Source of the DNA: Diphasiastrum complanatum
Lineage: Eukaryota; Streptophyta; Lycopodiopsida; Lycopodiales; Lycopodiaceae
Length of the DNA: 64,000 bases
Direction: 5' to 3'
NCBI GenBank assembly: GCA_029204225.1
Contig: CM055105.1
Location: 16,379,353-16,443,352, forward strand
In this document: positions 55,961 through 64,000 of the stretch, one piece after another
Layout: the number at the start of each line of letters is the position of its first letter
Position numbering within the stretch: position 1 is the stretch's first letter
Translations under genes and position numbers: made by a program
Notes under the pieces: generated by a model
Told to the model about the DNA's origin: nothing
Seen by the model: only the letters and a program-made list of their open reading frames with translations
The model's database searches: none

Positions 55961-56050
55961 TGAACGGATGCATTAGCAATTATTGACTACCGGACATGTC
56001 AATATGAATCAGATCCTGAACCCAATACATCTTCACCTAAGTGTTACACT

Positions 56051-56527
56051 ATGGGCACACCAATCACATTTGGGGTGAATATGATAAACCTAGCATGGCT
56101 GTCAACGGAACCTATTGAGAACCCAGTGGATGATGATTTAGTCCCTTGGCAACATGATCTAACCTATAATAAGGAGATTGAACTAACTAATGAGCAGGTC
56201 CTACACCACATGGACCCAGATCGTTACGGAATCAAGAAAGTACCAGCTCAACCACTGCAAAAGTCTGCTATGGCGAAAGTCTCAAAGATAGATCCACCCA
56301 AGACACCTACGAATAAGAAGAATCAGTTGAAGCAACGCTACAACCAGGTGATCCGATGGAGTGATCTATCCGAAGAGGCGATAGCTATAGTAGATGTTGA
56401 TATTCGCAACCACAAGGCAAATGTCACGACAATTCCGATGAAAGACAACAAGGACGAATCCACCAAAATGACAAAAAAGGGCAAAAGAAAGGTGTTGGAT
56501 TCCTTGAAGTCAATCAAGATGGACTAA
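56051..56527 (+). pseudogene. Open linker ORF after the protease of C
   Basis: 158 codons without a recognised domain: YTMGTPITFGVNMINLAWLS, an acidic middle and a Lys-rich end (MTKKGKRKVLDSLKSIKMD). In autonomous relatives this would be the stretch between protease and RT. Here it ends in a stop and RT never follows. Confidence 0.5.
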
Positions 56528-56734
56528 GATACAGCGTCATCTTCTACACAAGTGACAGAAAATCAAAAGATGACCAGTCAGACTAAGATCAATATGCTGA
56601 AAGAGGAATCTCGATGAGCGCCAGTTCACGAGATGCAAGGTGCCTAAATGGAATCAGAGCAGTGAAATTAGCCTACCTACATAGTCTGATCTTGAAATTC
56701 CAATCACATAAACAAGTTGTGTGAGAGATAACTT

Positions 56735-56835
56735 CTTGCGAGAGTTGAACCCTCGTAGACAGTCTGAACCCTCGCAGAACCTTCGCATGACAGTCAAATC
56801 ACCTTCTGAACTCTCGCAGACTTCCCTGAGGTCTT
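56735..56835 (+). repeat. Second cluster of CTCGCAGA/GCGAGAGTT words in C
   Basis: Six copies or near copies of GAACTCTCGCAGA, ACCCTCGCAGA and GCGAGAGTTGAA in 100 bases, repeating the leader words, just before the TATA-like segment. Confidence 0.7.
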
Positions 56836-56921
56836 AGAATTTTGTGAAAGGTCCCTGCCAAAATTTGGGTGGAACTGAACAAAGGAAAGTGGATTTCACC
56901 TAATATGCACTCTAAATTCCG

Positions 56922-56932
56922 CTATATAAGGG
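56922..56932 (+). promoter_or_regulatory. Putative internal promoter (TATA) of element C
   Basis: CTATATAAGGG followed by GCTGAATTCGAG. The surrounding roughly 75 bases match 19,110-19,185 of element B. The ORF it would serve starts at 57,178. Confidence 0.5.
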
Positions 56933-57177
56933 CTGAATTCGAGTCATTTGTCACCTTTGCTGGCGAAGCCCTACTCAAATTTACACTGAAATTTCCAAGT
57001 TCTTTGGACCAAACTTCCTACAAGCTATCATCTGCTCATACTGAATACGGATCTGCGCTCTGAACTACAATTCTTGCCATCCAACACTCGTTATTCACAA
57101 TTTTTTGTCGTTTTCACACATTTTTATCTTTTCCACCGTTTTTCCTACTTTTTCATCCTTTAATTATCACTGCTAAC

Positions 57178-57720
57178 ATGGCCTCCTCATTCTCTAAAGA
57201 CTCTGGCACCAAACAGGTGATCCAGCGTGAAATCTCTGAGGTCATACAGATTTGGCCCTTACCCTCTAACGCTCTGATCCAACCCTGGCTATAGACAGCC
57301 GGCCCACTTCTTGAGGCAATGGTTTTTACCCAGCGTTTTTCATTTCTGAGATTAACATGAGCCTCGCCCTTCATGCTTACGCCACTTGGGACGCGTCAAA
57401 GACATGCTTCCACTTCCTGTACCAAGGTACCACGTACAAGATCAGGATTAACACAAACTCGATGGTCACCGTTGGCATTATGCCCGACGACCCTCAGTCC
57501 ATCTCCCACCGTCAGGCAAAAACCCTGATTAAACCTTTCGTTGCCAAAACCGCACCAGAGATCCCCATCTAGACTAACAATGGTTATGTGATAGATGCTA
57601 TCATGGAACCAGTCATACAGGCGGTTGCGCATCTGTTGAATAATTTTTTCAAGCTTGTCCTCTACATAGGAGAACTGGGTAACGATCATAACGACACACT
57701 CAAATTTAAGTCTTACTAGA
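57178..57720 (+). pseudogene. Third ORF of element C, frameshifted
   Basis: ATG 57,178 begins MASSFSKDSGTKQVIQREIS and continues for 38 codons to a TAG. After a frame change the coding-like text goes on from about 57,345 (MSLALHAYATWDASKTCFHF, YKIRINTNSMVTVGIMPDDP) to a stop at 57,570 and on to about 57,718. No known domain. It is placed, like the third ORFs of A, B and H, downstream of the pol position. Confidence 0.5.
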
Positions 57721-57737
57721 GTTATCACTTATGAATG

Positions 57738-58189
57738 CTAGCATTGATTAATATCAATAAACATATTGTTGGAATTGTCATAAGTTAGACATTCTCCTTT
57801 CGAGCAATACACTTCATTGATATAAAATGGAATACCCACTATTTTTGGCATGCCTTGGTTTAACATGTCTTTTTTTTTTAAAAGATGCAATGGCCGTGGG
57901 ATCAGAAATTTTTTAACACTAACTTGTGCAAATGCTTCTTTTATCATCTTGAACGTTGTTGCATACTAATACTAGAAAAATCACATGTTTCTTGAACTAA
58001 TGTAATGTCCAATATTTTTTCAACTTCATTCATAATGCTATCAGTAATTGAAGTCTTAATTTTTTTTATTTTATTGTTGTTTAACATTGACTTTAGAGAC
58101 TTAGTAGTTAAATTAGAACGTAATGATTTTCCAATGAAAATCTCATCGGCCAAATGGTCTTCAACAATCAATGTAGATCTGCATAGCAA
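57738..58189 (-). pseudogene. Unknown minus-strand coding-like fragment
   Basis: Two adjacent frames (58,189-57,944 and 57,947-57,738) read like one protein with a frameshift: NEVEKILDITLVQETCDFSS then MIKEAFAQVSVKKFLIPRPL and GIPFYINEVYCSKGECLTYD. I cannot assign it to a family. It could be chance in AT-rich DNA. Confidence 0.25.
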
Positions 58190-58603
58190 ATATCATGTTT
58201 TGAAATAGTTAGTACTAAAGATTTGGACACACGGTCTCAATCATTGCTAAAATTCAAGGAAGTGGTAACAAATATGAGACAAATTTGTACCTACGCCGTA
58301 ATACATTAACTATTCTATCACTAGATTCAACGAATCATCATTAACCCTGACCCTAGAATTTGTACCTGCGTCGGAATACATTAAATATTCAATCAGCAAC
58401 CTCCTCGAATAATCATTAAACAAATAATAAACAAATGATAAATGGACATCATTGAAAAACGTGTACGAGGAGAATTATTACAATCTCTCGTCCTATTTAA
58501 GCACCGTAAAGACAAGATTTTTTCTTTCGAGATAATGTTCATTTAGAACATTTTCATTAGTCGTTCATAATGCACTCCAATATAATTTTTCTGCGTATCA
58601 GAA
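58190..58603. other. No gene seen
   Basis: AT-rich. A doubled phrase ATTTGTACCT(A/G)CG.CG(T/G)AATACATTAA occurs at about 58,282 and 58,358. Confidence 0.4.
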
Positions 58604-59200
58604 ATCGGATCATCGCGTATGGCAGAAGATGGTTACTCTCCATTTGGACTGCGCGCATCGAATCGCTATTGCAGGAACAAAAATATTTATGAAATTTTAA
58701 AAACTATTGGACCCCATTATACATGCTCAAAGCTTGATTTGGTAGACTCTTCATACTGTCCAAAATTACGCAAAATGTATCGAGTCAAGTTTTGATCATT
58801 CATATTCCGTCCAATATCGGTTCAACGCGCGAGAATAGCACCTCTGGTTTTCACATGTTGTATATGTGCGTCGATTAGCTATGGGGTGAAATATTGGCTA
58901 TCGGATCAGCGCCCCTTTGGAGAAGACAATGATTTTTCACTTGGACTGCGCGCGTCAAATCGCTATTGTAGGAAAAAAAAAATTTTAATTTTTTTCAAAA
59001 TTATTGGAGGGTATATTGCATGATCAAAGTTTGATTCGATAGACTCTTCATACTATCCAAAGCTAAGGAGAATCTATCGAGTCAAGCTTTGATCATTCAT
59101 ATTATCTTCCAATATCAGTTCAGCGCTCGAAAATAGCCTCTCTGGTTTTCACATGCAGTATATGCGCGTCGATTTGCTGTTGGGTGAAATAATGGCCGTT
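58604..59200. repeat. Tandem duplication, about 297-bp unit, two copies
   Basis: Unit 1 starts at about 58,604 (ATCGGATCATCGCG) and unit 2 at about 58,900 (ATCGGATCAGCGCC). Parallel landmarks include TTGGACTGCGCGC (58,644 and 58,941), AGACTCTTCATACT and CTCTGGTTTTCACATG. The units are visibly diverged (perhaps 20%). Each contains a foldback. Confidence 0.85.
59003..59113. repeat. Foldback (long inverted repeat) in unit 2
   Basis: Arms 59,020-59,043 and 59,073-59,096 are complementary at 22 of 24 positions around a 29-base loop. Weaker pairing extends to 59,003 and 59,113. The equivalent place in unit 1 (about 58,707-58,816) can form a similar but less perfect stem. Confidence 0.8.
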
Positions 59201-59490
59201 GGAATTTTTCAAAATTATAATGATTGGATATAAAAAAGGTCATATATTTATAGCTTAACCTTGTTAATTTCAGCAATAAATTGTAGATGTGACCATACTT
59301 TTGTAGCTTTAATTGTAGATGTGACCATACTTTAGTTGAAATTAATTCTGGTTTATTCGATATCAACTAATCATTTTGATGATAGATGGATATTTAGTTT
59401 GATTTGATTGACAAGTCTCGGAGTAATCATCATCGTAATCCGAGCCTCGGACATCCAACCCACCACGTTTGCAATCATTTTGGATTTTCT
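59201..59490. other. No gene seen
   Basis: AT-rich, with a direct repeat TAGATGTGACCATACTTT (59,283 and 59,316). Confidence 0.4.
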
Positions 59491-59500
59491 CTATATATAC
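59491..59500 (+). promoter_or_regulatory. TATA-box-like sequence upstream of the histone-like ORF
   Basis: TTCTCTATATATACTGATGG, a good plant TATA context, 241 bases before the ATG at 59,732. Its presence suggests this copy carried or acquired a promoter. Confidence 0.35.
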
Positions 59501-59731
59501 TGATGGACGACGTTGAAATTTTTTTGTTTAAAGTTCTTACAGTTCTCTACATCCATGCGATATCGATTCAGCACGTTCAAAACAAACTTCCTACGATCCG
59601 CTATTACTTGCATGCGCCCATCCACTACCAGCTATCGGTTTGGTTGAGCTCAAGTATCGGTTCGACGCGCTCAACCTGACTTCTAATCCTGGGTTCTCCT
59701 TCATCGCGCGCTGATCCGATATTGGACATTA

Positions 59732-60186
59732 ATGACGCGGACCAAGCAAACAGCACGAGGCCACCTTGGTGGAATACCAATCTCAGGAGCGGGTCAGAGA
59801 AATCCACCACTACCTCCTCCTAGGCCAAGGGGAATAAGAAGAGACCCACCCTGGCTCAAGGATATTTGGAAGCTATAGAAGACAAATAATCTTCTGATTC
59901 TGGAAGGTCACATATAGAGATCCATCAGAGACGTTACAAGAAGTCTATCTGCAGATGTGAGATGGATGGTAATGGCAATTGAGGCACTGCACACTGCATA
60001 TGAGGATTTCAGGTGAAGTTTTTTTCAGATACTGTTGTTGCAGCTGTCCATGCCAAGAGGGTGACTATCATGCCCAAGGATTTCAACATTGTGTTCAGGC
60101 TTCAGGACACATATGACAAATTTGCAGAATACTTTAGACTTGTTCCCTCCTCTCCTCCAAAACAAGATTCAAAGAGGAGAAAATAA
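59732..60186 (+). pseudogene. Histone H3/CENH3-like reading frame, intronless, decayed
   Basis: ATG 59,732 encodes MTRTKQTARG, matching the H3 tail ARTKQTARK, then a Pro/Arg-rich tail (PPLPPPRPRGIRRDPP). In the same frame WLKDIWKL-stop-K and NNLLI fit the H3 alpha-N/alpha-1 segment (L-K-x-I-x-x-x-QK-x-x-NLLI in CENH3), with a Q-type codon turned into TAG at 59,876. A second TAG stands at 59,915. SIRDVTRSLS, ADVRWMVMAIEALHTAYEDF (alpha-2; RW as in CENH3) follow. A one-base shift at about 60,012 leads to VKFFSDTVVAAVHAKRVTIM and PKDF, against IHAKRVTIMPKDI in H3. Spacing from start to PKD is close to that of H3 (about 117 against 123 residues). No introns interrupt it, whereas plant CENH3 genes have several, so it looks like a retrocopy. 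TAA lies at 60,184. Confidence 0.75.
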
Positions 60187-60843
60187 AAGCAATCTCAACC
60201 ATCCCGGCTTGTTATTCGTATACAGAACGAGAGTGTTTCAAAGAAGAGGAGGTCTCTTGACCTTCCAAATAAAACGAGGGATTTTTCCAAGCCATCTCTT
60301 CTAGATGAGATTCTTTCTTCTAGGCATTCTCCTCCCAATTCCCCTCCTAAGTTTCCTTCTTCTCCTCCCAAAACTCCATCTTTACCTTCTCCTGCTAAAT
60401 CTTCCTCTCCTAATAAATCTCCTCCTCCTACCTCCATAAATATTAGTTCCTTTCCTCCTGTTCTAGGAAATGATTTAGATGATTTTGTTAATGTAAAGGT
60501 AGAATCAATTTTGAATGACAATTCTTTTTCTGGTTTATCTATATTACTTCTGTCACCCCCTGCACTTGCCTTTGTAAATACTCCTCAATATGTACAGTAT
60601 GACCAATTGTTAAACACGTATCTTAAAGCTTTAGGTCCTCGATACAGTTTTAGGATGCCGAAGACAAATGTTGGTCTCCCCCTTTCTAGTTTAGATACAG
60701 GTGAATTAGAAAGTAGGGATAAAATGCTAGGTGACAATGTAGAAGGTGGGGCCATTCAATACTGGATGGAGTTTTTCCAAACCCCATTGTTTATAGATAT
60801 AGCATTTTTCCCCTTCAATTCATGGCTGCATTTGATTTCCTGA
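60187..60843 (+). pseudogene. In-frame C-terminal extension of the histone-like ORF, unknown
   Basis: After TAA 60,184 the same frame stays open to 60,841. It has a basic segment (ESVSKKRRSLDLPNKTRDFS), a Pro/Ser/Lys-rich linker (SPPNSPPKFPSSPPKTPSLP) and a folded-looking end (YVQYDQLLNTYLKALGPRYS, QYWMEFFQTPLFIDIAFFPF). After a shift near 60,835, coding-like text continues (DDMIQYVRLGTPILVLPYIT) to a good splice-donor-like GTAAGT at 60,922. I recognise no family. It may be a fusion partner of the H3 domain or an unrelated ORF of a transposable element. Confidence 0.45.
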
Positions 60844-60929
60844 TTTCAAAAGTCTGCATGATGATATGATCCAATACGTCAGACTGGGGACTCCAATTCT
60901 CGTGTTGCCATACATAACAAAGTAAGTGT

Positions 60930-62111
60930 CTTTTTTTCAGATTTTATTATGGTGATTTTTTCATATGAATTTTGATTTCACATTGATTCTCATAAATTTA
61001 TTGTTTTCTAGATTGCAGTGATCATTGGAGCTTATATGTGTTGTCCTTATACGTCAATGATGAGGGTGTGTGTAATCCAATTTGTTTAATGATGAACTCT
61101 ATTACACACACACAAAATTGCCAAGAGCCAAATCTAGAAAATACTAGAACTCTTTCCAGTACCAAATGCAAAAGCATATACGAAGCTAAAAATTGTTGAT
61201 GCAGAGGTAAAAATTTATCAATATCGGTCAAGCATAACTCTAGGATCTAGGCTAGGGTTTTATTTTAGAGCAAGAAGATGAGATAGAATATTTTTGGAGC
61301 TCATTGGCAATCTCAAGCTAGTTCACTATGTACATTGAGTTTTTGTGATCCAAATGCAACCAAATCAATTTCTATTTGTTTGTCAGCTTAAAGGCCGTAG
61401 TACAGCCTGTAGTATACATGTGTGGGCTCGGATTTCAATGTTCATTAGTGGTTTTGATTGTTAATGCTTGTTGTTTGTCAAATTGTCAATCTAGATCAAC
61501 TCTTTTTGTGTCTAGTTTTTTGATAGATTGTTAAGCAAGCATCCAATCACTCTTGTGGATCTTTTGTAGATCCATTTATGGTCCTAAAGTATAGTACTTT
61601 CACATTACACATATAAATTACTAATTGAGTTACTGAATTATAATCAGGATGTTGCCTTGAATCTGGATGAATAGGATTCCTGATGACCATAAATCTAAAT
61701 GCTTTAGCTTTTCCTCCCTATAATGGATGATATCAGAAGCTGATAATTTAGATTCTTTTGAATTTCTTGCTGTAAGCGGAGCATACTCTGGTGAAAGATC
61801 TACATGAAGATGATAAAGCTTAGACATAAGCTAAAATAGCAAAAAAAAAAAATACCAAAGAGCATAAAAACAATAACGGAGTTGGAGATGGCGTTCGACC
61901 CAGGAGATGGAGATGGTAGACTCCCATATTTATAAAATGCCACAGTCCATGTATTTTTTGAAATTTTGAATGTCCCAAATATTGGGAGAGAATATTTTGA
62001 CTTCTCAGGAATCTTATTTAACTGTGGTTAAGCACCAGTAAGGCTTGATGTGACACTCATAAGGTACATGGCAGAGCATGTAAATACGTGCTGGCACATG
62101 CATAAAGAGGA
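60930..62111. other. No gene seen
   Basis: AT-rich intergenic sequence, including the 3' flank of the BAHD fragment. A short frame at 61,827-61,630 has no family features. Confidence 0.4.
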
Positions 62112-63171
62112 TTAAAAATGATATTTTAGTATGGCACCATCGTGGTTGAGTTTGATATCGAAAGTAACAGCGATCGGCCTCCCCCATCCAAAGTCTGTTT
62201 CATACATTCTCAGTCTGGGTGAGCTCCGAACAACCATGTCTGTAACTGAGTTAAATCGAAGGCAATGGTAATCCTTCGATTTATCTGATAGAAACCCGAG
62301 CACCGCCTGCACCTTGTCCTCCTTGAAGTCTGCAATGGCTTTCTGAACTAGATTTGCAGTGTGAGACAAACGTTCTTTTTTCAGCTCCGCCACAGGAGCG
62401 ATGGCAGATGTGAAAATTGCTCCATTTCCAAAATAATATTGTGGGTAGGACGCAAACCTTCCTCGAATATCGATGCCAATAAAAAGCCTAGATTTTTCTT
62501 TGTCTGCGACCTCCCTGGCAATGGTAACTCTCTGCCATATGTGAGCACACACCACCTCATACGTCGTAAATGGTCTGCCAGTTGAGCTTTCTCCAGCCAA
62601 GAGCTTGCGTTTTCGCACTGAAATGGAATAAATTTGACTCGACGATGGAGCTTTCAGTCGGGATTTGCTGTTCCTCATCTTTCAATAAGTATGTGTCAAG
62701 CGAATTTTCTTTCGAAGCCATAGTGAAAGAAAGCAGGCGTTCATACATGTACTGAGGATAAGTGGATAATGGTCTTCCGCGAGCTAATTCGGCCCAGGAC
62801 CTCAAGAATTGCCAGACGCTTGTTCCGTCAGCTATCTGATGGCTAAACGCCACGCCAAGGCTGAATCCTCCTTGCTCGAAAAGTGTCACCTGCAACGGTA
62901 CACAAGGTTATCTCCTACTCACTGTTCCCCTTCCGGCTTGTTCTAACTGAAAACATACCAGATGGCACGATGTTGTAAATAGCAGATGCTCTGGTAGGAA
63001 GAAAATATGCTAAAATTTCATCCAGGGTAATCTTCGCAGTTAAAGAAGATATATGAGATTGGGTTCATAGTTTACCTGGATAAACAACAGCGGAAATTCT
63101 TTTTTCCAAGGGTAGACCGGATTGTATCCTGGTGTTTGAGCCAGTTTGGAGAAGAAAAGAGATGGCTCATG
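62112..63171 (-). pseudogene. BAHD acyltransferase, 3' part, frameshifted
   Basis: Minus strand. An upstream exon (about 63,171-63,076) encodes EPSLFFSKLAQTPGYNPVYP and WKKEFPLLFIQ, ending at donor CAG|GTAAAC. After a 186-base intron, the last exon (62,889-62,112) starts VTLFEQGGFSLGVAFSHQIA. The catalytic motif H-x3-D is present (HQIAD), as is the structural DFGWG near the C-terminus (YETDFGWGRPIAVTF), with a normal stop. Between them, after LFHFS (about 62,625-62,600), the frame shifts by one base and continues RKRKLLAGESSTGRPFTTYE. BAHD enzymes move an acyl group from acyl-CoA to an alcohol or amine; FTTYEVVCAHIW and YFGN look nearest to hydroxycinnamoyl-transferase-like members. The N-terminal roughly 100 residues are not found to 64,000. 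A truncated pseudogene, or a gene with a sequencing error and a long first intron. Confidence 0.85.
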
Positions 63172-64000
63172 TTAATATTTATTCTTGAGTAATGTAAATC
63201 CATGTCATTGCAATCTCATATTCTTTAGTGTCTGAATTATTAAGTATAAACTTTTTTGCATAAGTTACTTTTGTGCAGTCTGGACTCTGACCTGTAGTTT
63301 TCTGTCTGTCCTCAGCAGGGAATTGAAAAGGATTAGTACACCAGAGTAGTGCGTGAAGCAACTATAAAGTTATAAACTTTTCTGCAAAAGATCGTACAGG
63401 CTCCACTCTGACCTGTAGATTCCTGTCTCTTCGCAAGTCTTAAAGCAAAAAGGAAGCCTTATAGCCAGCTAGAGCGTTTTTGCCTTAAAACTTTCCATCA
63501 TGAAATCACTGAAGTTTGGGGGATCTATCATCTGATTCTAAACCACCTCTCTTATGACAATGCTGGCTCCCAAAGATTCAAGGGTGGGGAGATAGCATCT
63601 TGGAGAGAAGGTGGTATCATTAACTCGCCCAATCTTTAGTACACCATGAAAGACTTGTAGTCACGGTGAGAAATAGGATTATCCCTTAACTAAAAGCTGA
63701 AGTGTTGGGCTTGTCTGGGAACTATTAATTTCAGCCTAGCCCTTCGGTCCTATTATTTAAAAATTTCTTATTTTTCTAGATTAGCAAGTCCCATAAATTT
63801 ATGACTTTTTAGTGCTAGTGTAGGAATTTTCAATTTTATGATAAATCATAAGAATCTTTGTCTTAGTTAGGGCATTTAAATCCTTCAAAAATTTTAAAAA
63901 CAAGGATTGTATTTCGAAAGAATTAAACAATAAAACAAAAAAAAAATCATGTTCAAACTCACCTATGAGTGACACCTTAGCTTTTAGCAAATTGTTTCAA
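63172..64000. other. Upstream of the BAHD fragment, no gene seen
   Basis: Searched for the missing BAHD N-terminal exon without success. Two similar phrases CCTGTAG.TT.CTGTCT stand at about 63,291 and 63,414, a small direct repeat. Confidence 0.4.

Larger units (their letters stand above)
51072..57720 (+). mobile_element. Gypsy-type LTR element C, plus strand, lacks RT/integrase, no 3' LTR seen
   Basis: 5' LTR 51,072-52,101, tRNA-Asp primer site at 52,106, a long leader with repeated short words, gag (53,202-55,078), protease (about 55,391-55,950), an open linker (56,051-56,527), a TATA-like segment (56,922) and a third ORF (57,178-57,720). Between protease and third ORF, where RT, RNase H and integrase should be, there are only about 600 bases of unrelated sequence. 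The right boundary is uncertain, and no second LTR copy lies within the window. Confidence 0.7.

Noticed and set aside
60195-60521. 108-codon minus-strand frame opposite the histone extension
   Set aside because: Gly/Glu-rich complement of the Pro/Ser-rich linker on the plus strand; the plus frame is longer and joined to a recognisable domain.
62557-62700. Explaining the BAHD frame change by a small intron
   Set aside because: The two frames overlap across the same conserved stretch (LFHFS to RKRKLLAG), leaving no room for a GT-AG intron of viable length.

Overview
The window looks like nuclear DNA of a seed plant with a large, repeat-swollen genome, most likely a gymnosperm (inference from nested LTR retrotransposons, AT-rich sequence and a 19.3 kb intron; no single marker proves it). 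Only two ordinary host genes are recognisable. One is a complete five-exon gene on the minus strand for a UBC27-type ubiquitin-conjugating enzyme with a UBA domain (coding exons between 46,173 and 25,113). The other is the 3' part of a BAHD acyltransferase on the minus strand (about 63,171-62,112), broken by a frameshift. A decayed, intronless histone H3/CENH3-like reading frame lies at 59,732-60,186 on the plus strand and runs in frame into about 220 further unrecognised codons.

Layout. 64-16,711: a minus-strand Ty3/gypsy-type element (A) with LTRs, tRNA-Asp primer site and polypurine tract. It lacks pol but carries a gag stub, a 25-bp minisatellite and two further reading frames. It is interrupted at 988-9,989 by a second minus-strand gypsy element (H; imperfect target-site duplication ATGCA/ATGCC), which holds RT-RNase H, no integrase and a third ORF of about 650 codons. 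H is itself disrupted at 5,663-8,567 by remnants of a third element (I). 16,712-about 21,190: a 5'-truncated plus-strand gypsy element (B) with RNase H, integrase, a third ORF and a 3' LTR that contains a short tRNA-derived SINE. 21-25 kb: tandem repeats, a MITE-like element and microsatellites. 25.1-46.2 kb: the UBC27 gene. Its second intron contains a small coding-free LTR element (D, 26,579-29,632), a gag-plus-protease-only element (E, 29,843-40,098) with a full Ty1/copia element (F, 31,149-36,831) nested inside, and older gypsy scraps at 42-44.5 kb. 47-51 kb: noncoding repeats. 51,072-about 57,720: a plus-strand gypsy-type element (C) with 5' LTR, tRNA-Asp primer site, gag with four zinc knuckles, protease and a third ORF, but no RT or integrase and no 3' LTR in the window. 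57.7-61 kb: a tandemly duplicated foldback unit and the histone-like ORF. 62-64 kb: the BAHD fragment.

The most interesting signals are the histone-like ORF with its in-frame extension; a short unrecognised domain signature (WD..L..., then ARLYY.AA) shared by the third ORFs of elements A (twice in tandem) and B; a conserved TATA-containing segment in front of the third ORFs of B and C, suggesting an internal promoter; and the leader of C, which is crowded with short complementary words. All retrotransposon ORFs seen here carry stops, frameshifts or active-site losses, so none looks autonomous. All comparisons were made by eye; percentages and boundaries are approximate unless a duplication or splice junction fixes them.
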